Assembly (NCBI RefSeq): GCF_036370855.1
Contig: NC_088103.1
Coordinates: 35,009,904-35,073,903, forward strand
Length of the DNA stretch: 64,000 nt
Origin: Dromaius novaehollandiae
Lineage: Eukaryota > Chordata > Aves > Casuariiformes > Dromaiidae
Reading direction: 5' to 3'
Made by a program: the position numbers and the translations under genes. Below the pieces are notes generated by a model. That model worked only from the letters and a program-made list of their open reading frames with translations. It searched no databases and was not told where the DNA came from. Below are positions 10,181 to 21,237 of the stretch, in pieces (the first letter of the stretch is position 1; every line of letters starts with the position of its first letter).

Positions 10181-11899
10181 AGATGAGAGAAAGCAAACTT
10201 TCTAAAGCTTAAGTTAAAAAGTGGTTAGAAAAGGTCTCTGGAGCAGCAATTCTCCGGCTGTTCTCTCTCAGGCAGCCTTTAGTGGCCAAGGAGGCAACTT
10301 TGTAAGTCACCTGCTATCATCCAGCTGCCTCTAACCTGATTGCTACTAGTTTCTTGAGGAAAGCACATAGCTTTAGTGGGCATAGAAATGACCAAGCCTT
10401 AGGAAAAAAGATTAAGGGTTCTCTACCTCTGTCACCCTGCTGATTGCTGTTCCAGCCACAGCCCTGCACACTTGCTTTTCTCATTCAAAGGAAGAGTTGT
10501 TTTTTCACTTAATACAAGAACAGTATCTTCTCTTATTTTGTGGGTTTTTTTTCTTTCTGTGAGATGCTGTATCCATGGCAGCTCTTGTCTGGACACGTGA
10601 CACTGCAATCCAAACAAAGCCAAAGCAAATGGCTTTTTAGCACTGCAGCATAGTAAGACCCTCCAAGGGTTTTAAAAGCAGAGTTAGCAATAATAATCTC
10701 CCCTTATTTTTCTTTCCTAAAGGGAGAAATACGTTAGAGTTTCATTGCTTGTGTTAGTTCATTATCACTGATCTGTTTGAAAGCAGCGTGCAGAGTTTCC
10801 AAACAAGAAAGAGAACTTGCATGCTATGAACTCATAGCACTACAGAGCAGCAATGGAGAGTGGAGTGGGTCTAGAAATGGCAGGTCAAGTTTGTACCTTG
10901 AGTGTTGTCTGTGTAGGTGCTCTGTAAGCCACGTTAAACCAAAATACACCCATTTCTTCATGCTGTTTTTCCATGATAAGATCTTACAGTTCTTAGACAC
11001 TGGCTCCATGGTGTTTGAAGAGTTAGTGACCTTACAGTGGTATGTTGGGCTCGTGCCCATATCCCTCTTAACTATTAAAAGAAATGTCAAATCAATTATC
11101 CCTTTTCATGTCCCAAGATGTTGCTGAAACTTCCCTATGGATGGACATTGAGAAAAAAGAAATATGTCCTGTAACGTAATTCTTTTATGGGTAGGAAAAA
11201 TCATTATTTTGTTGACGAAGGACACCTTATTGTACAGCTTGTGTTTACCTAGGGTATGGCAAGCTTGGGCAGTAGACTACCACACCCTTTCACGCTTTGC
11301 TGCTCACGAATTACATAATCAAGCCGCAATGACTTAGCAAAAAATCAGGTGGTTCCTTTAATGCAATCTTTATGCTTTAAATTAACAATATGGTGTCTGA
11401 TTCACAGTAACTTTACTAGTGGCCGTCTCATATGTCTTGCCTGCAGAAAAGATGACCACAGAAAGCATACTAGTTTTTATGATGTGATGTTGGAGGCCCA
11501 ACTCCAGTGAAAAAAACAAACTAAAAATCACCAACAAGCAGGACTTCCCCGTTGGGCAAACATGGATCCACTGCTGAGACTCCGGAAGCTTCAGTTCCTC
11601 TATTTGCCTTAATAGTTCAGGCTAGTTTGACAGAGACATGGCAGTGGCCAGGAAGGCAGGTGTCCTCCCTCCCTTCGGCTAGGGCTGTCCCCGGACCTCT
11701 CGGGTGTACAAAAATACCACTTCCTACTGATGTACAGCTCTGGGCTAAGGGCTGGGTGGAATCATGGGGAGCCCAGCATGGGAGGCGTTTTACTTTTGGC
11801 ATCACAGATCAACTTGGACATTGCCTGAGGCATGTAAAAGGAAAGCTCCTCCATTCCTATTTATTACACACCAGGAAAAACTGATACAAGGCAGCGCCC
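10181..11899. other. CFAP43-GSTO1 intergenic spacer
   Basis: About 1.7 kb between two CpG-island promoters. Unique-looking sequence with no recognised gene or repeat. Plus-strand open frames of about 110-116 codons (10777-11127, 11552-11884) show no family resemblance. Confidence 0.6.
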
Positions 11900-12104
11900 G
11901 GTGCCCTCAACTGAACAGGGGGCAAAGAGGAGCCCCGAGTGCTCTGCCCGTGGTTCGTTCTCTCGTGTGCCCTGTGCATGCCCCGATGCTGCCAGGCTTC
12001 GTGTCTGCCTCGGCGCTCAGCACAAGCAGCCGCGAGCCCCTCTGCGTTGGCAAGAGGAACACGCCGGGGGGCGGCAGGGCACCCCCCCGCGGCGGCCCGC
12101 GGCC

Positions 12105-12140
12105 GTGCCAGTGCCAGTGCCAGTGCCAGTGCCAGTGCCG
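12105..12140 (+). repeat. GTGCCA hexamer tandem repeat in the GSTO1 promoter
   Basis: Five perfect GTGCCA units followed by GTGCCG, without interruption, about 160-195 bases upstream of the GSTO1 ATG. Adjacent GTGAGG may be a decayed seventh unit. Confidence 0.95.
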
Positions 12141-12280
12141 GTGAGGGCGCCGCTTCCCCCACCCCCAAGCCCGGCGAGGGGCGGGCGGTTCCTGTCCTGC
12201 CCAGCGGCCGCGCTGCGGGGCGGGTGAGGCCGGCGGCGGCGCGCAGAGCGGTGTCGCGTCGCGGCAGGCTACGGCAAGGC

Positions 12281-12295
12281 AGCGCAGCGCAGCGC
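12281..12295 (+). repeat. AGCGC pentamer x3 in the GSTO1 5' leader
   Basis: Three tandem AGCGC units run up to AGC and then the initiator ATG at 12299. The last bases supply a strong start context (A at -3, G at +4). Confidence 0.9.
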
Positions 12296-12298
12296 AGC

Positions 12299-12332
12299 AT
12301 GGCGGGCGATCACTCCCGCAGCCTGGGCAAGG
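12299..12332 (+). CDS. GSTO1: GSTO1 coding exon 1
   Basis: 34 coding bases, [11 protein letters not shown] plus one base, then donor G|GTAAGC. The SLGKG motif is shared with mammalian omega GSTs. The GC-rich 5' UTR lies just upstream; its start cannot be fixed from sequence. Confidence 0.93.
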
Positions 12333-15300
12333 GTAAGCGGCGGGCGGGGAGGCCCCGGTGCTGCCTCAGCCGCAGCCCGCGGTGGGGGCTCGCGCGAGGG
12401 CGCGCGGCGAGTAACGGCAGCAACGGCTCTCCCCGCAGGCAGCGCGGCCCCGGGGCCTGTGCCCGAGGGGGTGATCCGGCTCTACAGCATGCGGTTCTGC
12501 CCCTTCGCGCAGAGGGCGCGCCTCGTCCTCCGCGCCAAGGGCATCAGGTGAGGCCGGCGCGGTGGGGCGGGACGGGGCCCCGGTGGCGGAGCGTGGGGCG
12601 CACACGGCGGGGCTCCGAGCCCCGCGTGTAACCTGAGCTTCCCGAACGGCTGTTAATGCAGCACCGCAATGTAAAGCGGCTTCTGCGGGTGGTTTTGCTG
12701 TAAAGCTTGACAGTTCTTCAGACTTACTTGGGGGGAAGGTAGGGGCCTTGCTCAAGCAGGGAATAACTAATGTGTTGTGAAATCGGTTATGTAAAAGCCC
12801 AGAGTCAGTCATTAGGAAAGAAGCTAAGGTGATTTTTTTTTTTAATCTGACATAATGCTGGCTGTTTGCAATAATAAGCTTTTGAACCATTCCTGAGTAA
12901 GTGTGAATAGCTCCTAAAAGTGTGGGAGGGCAGAGATTGGTTTGTTTGTTTTTGTTTTGCTCTCATGTAAGCTGCAGCAAAAATGCTGGGAAATATGAAT
13001 GCTCAGTGTTTCTTTAAGTTACTGCGTAGAGAAATGCAATATACACGTTTCCCTTAGTGAGCAAAGAGCCTTCTCTTTAGAGGGAAAGTACTGTGATCTT
13101 CCATGTCTTCTCATTCCTGTTCCGTAATGAGTTTCTGAAAGTTAGTACTTGTGTTGGGTTTTTTTTCAAGATAGAGAAGCATTAGTCTCCATTTAAAAAG
13201 CATTAAATGAAGTGACTAACTTTACAGTTTCAAAGTAACAAGTTTTTTCACCTGTTCCTGACTCCCACCAAGTCCTAGGCCTACCAAAGGCTTGGTGCAT
13301 GGAGCCCTTGCTGGCATAGTGAATGCTTACCACTCACTTCTCTGATGTCAAGATGAAAACTGTTTCTTTCAAAGAGTAGGTGCACTTAAAAACTCCAGGT
13401 CAGTTTAGTTCTGTCTTTAGTCTCTTTTCATTAATTTGAGGGCTGGGAGGTTTGCTTTAGTATAGTGATTTGGGATTTTTTTCTTTTTTTCCTATCTAAA
13501 TGTGGTAGCTGCCTTCTGGTAGTCTTTCAGTTCTTTAAAAGGTTCAGCTGTGTTTAGCAGACATATGGGTTTGCTGGGAATGTTGTGCAGTCATACTTGA
13601 ATGTAACTTATTCTTTATTAGCTTAATATAAACAAACTTTTTTTTTTTAATAGTGTCTATTTTGCCTTTGATCTGCACAGCCTTTTTTTATATGAGGCTA
13701 GGAAGATAAGTAGGCAGTCTACTCTCCTGATAATGCTCTTTGGTTTATGGCCAGATTGAAGTGCTGCTGCAGTTAACTGGAGTGCAGCTTGCTCTCAGTC
13801 AAGTGCTTCTTCCGTAGACCATTATGAAGTTGCATGTGATAAGCATGTGCTGCATTCAGAGCTTGACCTTTATTTTAGCATGACTGGAAAGGCTTCTCTT
13901 TTGCATGCACGCAGACTGTTCGTGTGTCTTGGTAGCTTAATAAACAAGTTAATTTGGATTTTCTCCAATAAAGGGATGTGCTCCCTGATAGTGTTTCTGA
14001 GTGTTACATGGCCAGTCCTGCAAAGTGAAGGACTTTAGGGAAGACTAGGGAGAGCAGGAGAGTGAGGATTCAGCCCCTCAAGTACAGTAGCTGTTGAGGT
14101 GTAATGATTGCATTTCTTTATCGTGTGGAGTGGTACTGTCGCAGAACTGATCCTTTTGTGTCTTATTTCTTTCACTGTTCAGCCATGAAGTAATCAACAT
14201 CAATCTGAAGAACAAACCTGACTGGTTCTTTGAGAAGAACCCCTTTGGGCTGGTTCCTGTTCTGGAGACCAGCAAGGGCCAGCTGATCTATGAGTCTCCG
14301 ATCACTTGTGACTATTTGGATGAAGCGTTTCCAGGGAAGAAGCTGCTGCCTTCGGACCCGTATGAGCGAGCCTTTCAGAAGATGCTCCTGGAACACTTCT
14401 CAAAGGTAACTATGTGATCAGAGTGGGATTGTGTTTCTTGCTTTACTAAAACATCAAAAACTGCAGCTGCATTGCCAGTGCTTCTTTCATGTCTTAAGAC
14501 AGGTCTTGTATCTAGGAAAAGCATTTAAATAACCTGAGACATTTGGAGTATCTTACTGTTAGCTCATACAAATTGCTGTGCATCTGAATTGCTGCCAGCA
14601 CTTACATGAAGGCAGGGATGCAGGAGGACAGCTAAGCCAGCTAAAGACTGAGACAGGATTTTGGGCATCCAGCAATAGTGGGAAGGTTAGTAAACCAAAC
14701 TGGCTGAATGCTTGAGACCTAGTTGGAAACAGTTGCTCTGCTTTACCCTAAGCCTGTCTGCAGGAAGTGCTGTGTGAATGTAGAACGTGAAGGGTGCCTG
14801 ACTGAGAGAGCTTAGGACAAGAGATGGCAGGTGCCTGTAGACAGCGGAGGTATATAAGGAAGCTGGTTTTGGCTCTCAGTGCGGGATGGAGGCTGGCATT
14901 GTGGCTGCCTGGAAGATGGAGTAACTGCTCAGTACCCTAAATGTGGATATGACAAGCACAGGCTTTGAAGAGTAGGGGGAGTGAAGAAAATTAGCTTGGA
15001 TATGAGGCAGCAGAGGAGGGGAACCAGTGGAAGATGCAGAGAGAAAGATGTGGCCAAAGAAGGGGGAATAGAAGAATTGTATTTACAATGGATCTTTCTG
15101 AATAGATGTAACAGCAGGAGGTTTACAGGGAAGGATGTTGCAGGAAATGAAACGTGCAGTGAATGTTGATTGTATGAATGACAAGATCTTAGAAAAATGG
15201 TGATATGTGAGCTTTTAAGAATATCATATAATTAAGCTTGGCCAGTGGGCAAGTTTCTGTACTTTTCACTAATTTCTCTGGCAATTGCCAAATTAGAAAA

Positions 15301-18300
15301 TACACAGGTCTGTGGAAGCCAATATGTCCTGGGCTGCATCTGTGTTTCTTAAAAGTACCTTAAATGTTAGAATAAATCTCCACCATATTAAAAATGTATC
15401 AAGATTTCAGAAGTGTGTACCTGGGAAAAGAATATTGCTGTGCACCTTGCCACTTTTATAGCTGTTTTTTGGTAGTGTGTGCAAACTGGAAACATGCTCA
15501 TCTTTTCATTGTTGTCCTTTTCCTGCACTACTAAAGTTTGTTTTTGCATTCAGTCTTCCTTTCAGCTTATGCTTAACCCTTCTGAAGTATCAGCTTTTTG
15601 TTAATGGGCTTTATCTAACTTTTTAATAACAATTAACATCTAACTTACTATCTTGAACTCTGAGTGACTTGCTCATATTACTGTAATAAGAATATTAAAA
15701 GCTTTCTCTTTGCTTTGTTTAGGTAACAGCTGTAGTCTTCAAGTATTATGTTGCAGTCAAAGATGGACAGGACACCTCGGCACTGAAAGCAGAGTTTGTT
15801 GAAAAGCTTGGCAAACTTGAAGAGGTAAGAGCACCTCATGGTAAGGAGCAGGTTGGCATTTATTGTATCCTGTCCTTTTATCTATCATATTTTGGAACGA
15901 GGTGCTTCTCCTGCAGTTGGAAGTTGTAGCAATGAACAGTCCTGCAATTTACTCACCTTGGCCTAGGATTTGAATAGGTTAGCTACTTGGAAGTTACTCT
16001 AATGGTGCTAAACTTTGTCTTTGTGATGAAGCCTACTGTGGACTTCTAGAGGTTTTTGAATGCTGGCTGACTATACTGTTGTCTTAAATCTTCCTTCTGC
16101 TTTGGATGGAAGGAGGTCTTGCAGCATGCTCTAAGAGCAAAGGCTAAGGAGTTTGAGCTGATGAAAAATGTCTGTGTGGAAGTCAGTGTGTTATACATTG
16201 GTGATGAATTTTTTTTTTTCCTTGAAGAGTTAATCTTTGTTCTCTCTGCTCATCTTTTTTTTTGGGGGGGGGGGGGGGGGTGGAGGCAGAGTATAATCTG
16301 TCCCTAGCAGAAATTCAGCCCAGGGCTGTGTTCTGCTGCAGCAGTGTAAGACAACTCCAGCTGAGCTCCAGAAAGCTTCAGGTGGCTTTGAAGCTATATT
16401 AGGAACTTCACAATCCTTCTTTAGCATCAGTAGTGGTTCTTCACTAACCGGAATGGCTGTCAAACTCTCTATCACAAACCCATTCCTTCTGCATTTCTAG
16501 CAGCCACAACTAATGTTTGTCAGTCTTGAGAAAGAAGTGTTCCTCCAGTGTGCTTCTTCTCCGGTGCAAAGCTTCCAATTGCTTTCCAGGCCTTTCCTAA
16601 TTCTTCTAATAGTCCTGCACATTCTGCTTCTCCGTCCCCTTAAGTTGTCAAATGAGAACTTTCAGGGAAGTCTGTCTGTCTGATCAGACTGATACTAGGG
16701 TAGTGCAGATGACAAATTATTTCTTGGGGCAACCTGTTCCCTGAAATATAAAACCATTATACATTAAGGAAGAATTAACCTTCATCCCGCTTCATTAATG
16801 CAGTGAAAAACTTGCTGCTTCTCCAGCGTTTCTATTTTACTGTTCCCTGAAGTATTTTGCAGCAGCAGCTGAAGGTGAGCTGAGGATGCAAGAAAGGGAC
16901 ACAGCCATGCAAACTTCACTCAGCCTATTGCAGAAGATGTTCAAGAAGTGAAGTGTTTTGAAACACTTCTGTGTCTAGCTTGCAGGTACCCGACAGAGGG
17001 AGCTGTGTTCCCATCTCTGGAACTGTACAGCTGTCGGGTTATATTCTGCCATGCGCCTGGTAATTCAAACATCTTGAGATGTTTCTTGAAGGGACTGCTT
17101 TTAAGTTTCTACTAGATGATGAGAGGGGGGCACAGAGTGAATGCCATGGTACTATTTTGGTGTGTGTCCAAAAAGACAAGAATTTGTAAGGTCTCTTGAG
17201 TTCCATCTTAAAAATACAAGCATGCCCCAAAACTGGGGTATTAGTCTGCTGAAAGATGGGTCTCAAGTTTCTTCAAAGTGTGTTAATTTGGATGACTGTG
17301 GCATTCAAAATGTGTGTCCAAAGCATAAGTGTAAGAGGAGAACTTACTGCACGTAGTCTTGCATTCTTTACTGCCTTGCATTCTGTGCTGAGCCCATGCT
17401 GGGGCTCTGTTTCTATGAGGTATGTGTATGTTATACTTGCCTTCTGTTCCCTCTGCATCCGGAGTCAAATCTGGTTCCAGACGTAATGTTAGAAGTGCTT
17501 TCCTAACACCACTTAAACTCAAATGCCATGGGAAAAGAGTGTCTGCAAAAACTGTGTTCTAGGTTATCTGGTGCTAAACTTAGATTGTTTTATTGCTCTA
17601 GAACTGCGTATGTATTGTTATGTTTGGTTATTCTCCACTGCTGTTGCTTTATTACAAGTAAGAAATCATTGCTAACTGCTGGAGATTGTGAGCTGAACTT
17701 GTTTTTGTTTGTGTACAAGCCACAAATTGCTAGCGATTTATATTTTGACTGGTTTTGAACAAGCAGTGGAGAAGAGCCTGACTAACAGTGTATAAAATAG
17801 TTAAACTTGGTATTACAGCTGCTTTACTGACTAGTTCTGACTGCCCAGATACCACACACATAGGAAAAATGTGCCATATCTGCATTATTTCCTGACTGAT
17901 CCCTTCAGCATGCCTGCATTCCATGGTGAGGTGGGTTTTTTGTTACTGTAGGGTTGAGCCATGTAATTTTCCTTCTGAGGGCGATTGTCATTTCTCCCCC
18001 CTCACAGATGCTGTCCAAACGCAATACTGTGTTTTTTGGCGGGGACTCCATCTCCATGTTTGACTATATGATCTGGCCCTGGTTTGAACGTCTGGAGGCA
18101 GTACAGCTGCAGGAGTGAGTATCATGGACCTTGCCCACTTTCTAGTGGACACTGAAGTGTCCCAGTGCGAATGTTCTTTGCATACACTTTGCAGCAATGG
18201 GCTATTGTTGGGGACTGCCGAAGAAAGTGTGTGATGTGTTAAAATTTTGGGGGGAAAACTTCTCAAAACTGAGATGAGTTGTTCAGGGATCTTCTAGAAA

Positions 18301-19899
18301 AAGGCTTTCACCAGATCTGTTTTCTACCAAGTCATTTGGACAGAGCTGGAAGAAGTGGTAAAAACACAGAACTTCCACTCGAACACCATGTATGGAAATG
18401 GGCCTTCAAATTTCTTGGTCCAAAACCTTTGATTTGAAGTGGAGTCTTTTCAGAAAACCTGGACTGACAAAGGAGGGTGGTTTTTTTGTGAGATGGGTAA
18501 ACTGTATCCTACCTTGCTGTAGCTAATAGATCTGTCCCTGTTGTAACAGAAACAGTGCTGTTAAATGTCTTGGTGTATTATATCCTTAAACAGCTCTAGT
18601 TACCATGGTACTGGGTTAAGGAAAATGGTTTAAGGAAAATGGTGTCAGAGGAAAACTATTTTGTAGCTGGGCTTAAAGCAGGGCTTGAGAGTCTGAGTCA
18701 AAGGAAGTGGGTGATGAAGCAGGAATGAGTAGGAGTCTCACCCTGGTGCCTAAAGCATTCTTGAGGAACAAGAAAGATGCAGGGAATCCTTAGCATTGGA
18801 ACTTCTGGCACTGAAAAATCAGTTTTACCGTGTGACTGCTGGCGTGCTTTGTTTCCTGTGTGGCCCTTGACTGGAAAGAGAAGTATTACAAGCAGTATAG
18901 GAGCACAGATCTGGAGTCATGAAAGTATTTGGATGACTGAGGATCCGAGCCATAGTACCTTAAGAAAAGATGCTTTCTGGGTGAGTCTTGGTAACTAACT
19001 GGAGAAGTTGTGTATTAGTTAGACTCTTAAACTTCTTGGGAGTTGGAAATTGGAATGCAAAGTACTAGAGTCAGTCTGCCAGAAGAGAATGGAAAGAATA
19101 ATTTACACTGCTAAGCTTTCATTTTGCCACATAGTCTCTTTTTCAAATGCATGTCAGAGCAGGTTTGTGGATTTAATCCATTAGTCGAATCATGAATTTC
19201 CTCAGTAGACACTGGGTCTGGATTTTGAGATGCTGGATTGCAGGGTAGTACAATTTGTACAGCAGTTATCTTGGTGCACAATGCAGAGGCGAGAAGGGCT
19301 TCTGGGGTTGGGAGGAGGGCTCAGCAGCTGCGTGCAGCATTTTTTTTAGAGACCTGCCAGTAACAAAGCGTTCCGGAAGGAGGCAGTGAGGCACAAGCCT
19401 GTGCCCTCAACATGAAGGAGAGAGTAGATAACAGAGCAAAGTCTCTTTTGCAGCAGGGTGAATGAAGGTGAAAACATGGTTATACCTTGCACAAGAGGTA
19501 CCTATCTGTGTTTTTGCTCAGCTTTGCAGAGCGCACAAGTTCTGTAAGAGCTCCTTTATTTTCCAAATGCTAATCTGTCTTCTGTGATCTGATACGTATT
19601 TCTGTCACCTGCTCTGAGATGAACACTATGCTACAAGGGAGAAAGCAAAACAAGCAGTAAAATAGAACCTCTCAAGCTGTTTTGCTTCCTTGATGCCCTC
19701 TTGGCTTCCTGTTTGCATTACTCAGTCTCTTTCCTTTTCCCATAGCTCTTTGAGTCACGCTCCAAAGCTCCGACGCTGGATGGAGGCCATGAAGGAGGAC
19801 CCTGCTGTCAAGGCTACAATGACTGATCCAGAGACGTACAAAGCCTATCTCCAGCTCTATTTGAAGAACAGCCCCGAGGCCTGTGATTATGGGCTTTGA
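12299..19899 (+). CDS. GSTO1: Glutathione S-transferase omega-1, complete, six coding exons
   Basis: Omega-class cytosolic GST. It carries out glutathione-dependent thioltransfer and dehydroascorbate reduction, and reduces methylated arsenic species, using a cysteine where other GST classes use Tyr or Ser. Exons are 12299-12332, 12439-12547, 14183-14405, 15723-15824, 18008-18114 and 19746-19899. All introns are GT-AG, and the spliced frame is 729 bases (242 aa; human is 241). The thioredoxin-fold N-domain has [11 protein letters not shown] with catalytic Cys32 and Phe34. Glutathione-site residues Lys59, Val72, cis-Pro73, Glu85 and Ser86 are all at the family positions. The helical C-domain includes [19 protein letters not shown], and the protein ends SPEACDYGL, as in mammals. 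The ATG has a strong Kozak context inside a CpG island. Poly(A) signals follow at 20008 and 20231. Gene appears intact. Confidence 0.97.
12439..12547 (+). CDS. GSTO1: GSTO1 coding exon 2 (catalytic Cys32)
   Basis: 109 bases between CTCCCCGCAG and CAG|GTGAGG. It encodes [20 protein letters not shown] and then [16 protein letters not shown], with the nucleophilic Cys32. The intron before it is only 106 bases. Confidence 0.95.
12548..14182 (+). other. GSTO1 intron 2
   Basis: 1.6 kb intron, GC-rich at its start and AT/T-rich afterwards, with several short T-runs. No repeat family or further exon recognised. Confidence 0.8.
14183..14405 (+). CDS. GSTO1: GSTO1 coding exon 3 (glutathione-binding site)
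   Basis: 223 bases between TTTCACTGTTCAG and AAG|GTAACT. It reads [28 protein letters not shown] and [19 protein letters not shown]. It carries Lys59, Val72-Pro73 and Glu85-Ser86 of the G-site and the linker into the C-terminal domain. It ends in phase 0. Confidence 0.96.
14406..15722 (+). other. GSTO1 intron 3
   Basis: 1.3 kb intron. Nothing beyond unique sequence recognised. Confidence 0.8.
15723..15824 (+). CDS. GSTO1: GSTO1 coding exon 4
   Basis: 102 bases (34 codons) between TGCTTTGTTTAG and GAG|GTAAGA. It encodes [20 protein letters not shown] and then [14 protein letters not shown], helices of the C-terminal domain. This is the least conserved part of the protein, as usual for the family. 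Confidence 0.94.
15825..18007 (+). other. GSTO1 intron 4
   Basis: 2.2 kb intron. It contains a T9-G17 homopolymer junction at 16255-16280. Otherwise unique-looking. Confidence 0.8.
16255..16280 (+). repeat. T9 followed by G17 homopolymer tract
   Basis: Nine T at 16255-16263 run directly into seventeen G at 16264-16280, within GSTO1 intron 4. The G-run alone satisfies a G-quadruplex pattern in the transcribed RNA. Its length in the assembly may be unreliable. Confidence 0.9.
18008..18114 (+). CDS. GSTO1: GSTO1 coding exon 5
   Basis: 107 bases between CCCCCCTCACAG and GA|GTGAGT. It encodes [20 protein letters not shown] and then [15 protein letters not shown], the conserved FFGG.SISM.DY..WPWFE block of omega GSTs. 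It ends in a split Asp codon. Confidence 0.96.
18115..19745 (+). other. GSTO1 intron 5
   Basis: 1.6 kb intron. It has a perfect two-copy 14-base tandem at 18616-18643 (TTAAGGAAAATGGT). Nothing else recognised. Confidence 0.8.
19746..19899 (+). CDS. GSTO1: GSTO1 coding exon 6 with stop
   Basis: 154 bases after CCTTTTCCCATAG. It encodes [20 protein letters not shown] and ends [12 protein letters not shown], then TGA at 19897-19899. The 3' UTR follows. Confidence 0.96.
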
Positions 19900-20255
19900 G
19901 GTGCCAGTGGGCACATGCTGCTGAAGGAGCAGTGCCTCTTTTCAGTGAGAGCTGTGGGGATGTAGCGCAATTTGGTGTGGGCTCTTTATGGTTTGTTTTG
20001 CAGTGGGAATAAAATCTGTGCTGAAAAGGCTGAGAAACTGGTCAGGAGGAGGATGTGCTAGCTTCAGGAGGGAGGGGGAAAGTCACTGCTTGCAGTGCGT
20101 ATCATGTAAAGGAAAATTTGTCTTGACTCAGAAGTGACCCTCTAGTTTCTTCTCAAGCATTGCTGTTGGGTAGTCACTGAACCCACCCCTTCCGTTGGTT
20201 TAAAAAAAAATGTAATCTTGGTGTCTTGAAAATAAAGCAAGCAAGCAAACCATGA
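19900..20255 (+). terminator. GSTO1: GSTO1 3' UTR and poly(A) signals
   Basis: AATAAA occurs at 20008-20013 and again at 20231-20236, the second followed by GT/T-rich sequence from about 20253. Either could define the 3' end, giving a UTR of roughly 130 or 350 bases. Usage cannot be decided from sequence. Confidence 0.7.
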
Positions 20256-21032
20256 TTTGTTTAAACACAGGGTTTTTTTCCCTTTTTCCAGGCAGCTGTT
20301 AGTCACTGGACTGATTGTGCAGAGGGGAGTGAGGCGCTGTCAAGGCTAAACAGATAGCGTGGTCTGTGAAGTTAAGATGCAGTTATCCTAGTGTAAACTA
20401 TCCTCTTCTTTTGAGACCACCACTGCCAAACCACTGAACTTATAACCCCCACCCACTCACCCCTGCTGAAGCCATGACTGATAGGGCCATTTAGTGATGG
20501 TTTCCAATTTGGGTAAGATTTGCAAGGGGGTTTGTGGTTTCTTCTTTGCAATAGGTTGTGTTGATTCTAGGTCCTAACCTCAGTTATCCTAGAGGCTGGA
20601 GTATGGGGTAAAGTTAACACAAACCGTATCCTGAGCAGAAGGACACTTGTTTGTTGTATTGCTTCAGAACTCAAAACCTGGCTATATGTGTCAAGATGTA
20701 TGTGAAACTGGAAAACTAAAGTAGAAGGAGTTCAGTCTGAGTGTTACATACTGCTGTCGTCTTGCTGCTGGGAAAGGAGTAAACGTGTTCTGATTCTCCC
20801 AGTTGCTTGCTGAAACTGCTTTGCAGTTGGACAGCTTTGAAACCCTCCTAGATGCTAATATAGTAGAGTAGGGACTTTAGGTGTGGGGGACAGGAGAACT
20901 TGATTCAAAAGTAGTCACAGGAGAGGGCACACTTTTTTTTTTTTTTTTGGCATAGGGGAATAAAAGAGTTATGGCCCACTCTGATGTTGCTTGGATGTGT
21001 ATGTCTTTCTCTGAAAAACTGACCATAATTCC

Positions 21033-21237
21033 AGGAGATTCTTCTTTACCGTGAGGGTGACAGAGCACTGGAACAGGTTGCCCAGAGAGGTGGTGGAGTC
21101 TCATCTGGAGATGTTCAAAACCCACCTGGATGCGATGCTATGCAACGTGCTCTAGGTGACCCTGCTTGAGCAGGAGGTCTGGACTAGATGATCTCCAGAG
21201 ATCCCTTCCAACCTCAACCATTCTGTGATTCTGTGAA
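21033..21237 (+). mobile_element. CR1 LINE, 5'-truncated 3' end
   Basis: Chicken-repeat-1 non-LTR retrotransposon fragment of about 205 bases. It starts in the end of ORF2 (CTTTACCGTGAGGGTGACAG, then the ACAGGTTGCCCAGAGAGGTG block) and runs through the conserved 3' UTR (GGTCTGGACTAGATGATCTC). It ends in the CR1 octamer repeat ATTCTGTGATTCTGTG. Heavily 5'-truncated, as is typical of CR1, and not coding. Confidence 0.93.

Larger units (their letters stand above)
11900..12640 (+). promoter_or_regulatory. CpG island, GSTO1 promoter
   Basis: GC- and CpG-rich block covering the GSTO1 5' UTR and coding exons 1 and 2. It has GC boxes near 12176-12186 and at 12217-12224 (GGGGCGGG), no obvious TATA box, and two short tandem repeats (12105-12140 and 12281-12295). 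This is the pattern of a broad housekeeping promoter. Confidence 0.8.

Noticed and set aside
11939-12631. 230-codon plus-strand open frame
   Set aside because: It runs through GSTO1 promoter, exons 1-2 and intron 1 in the wrong frame, and its length comes from GC content.
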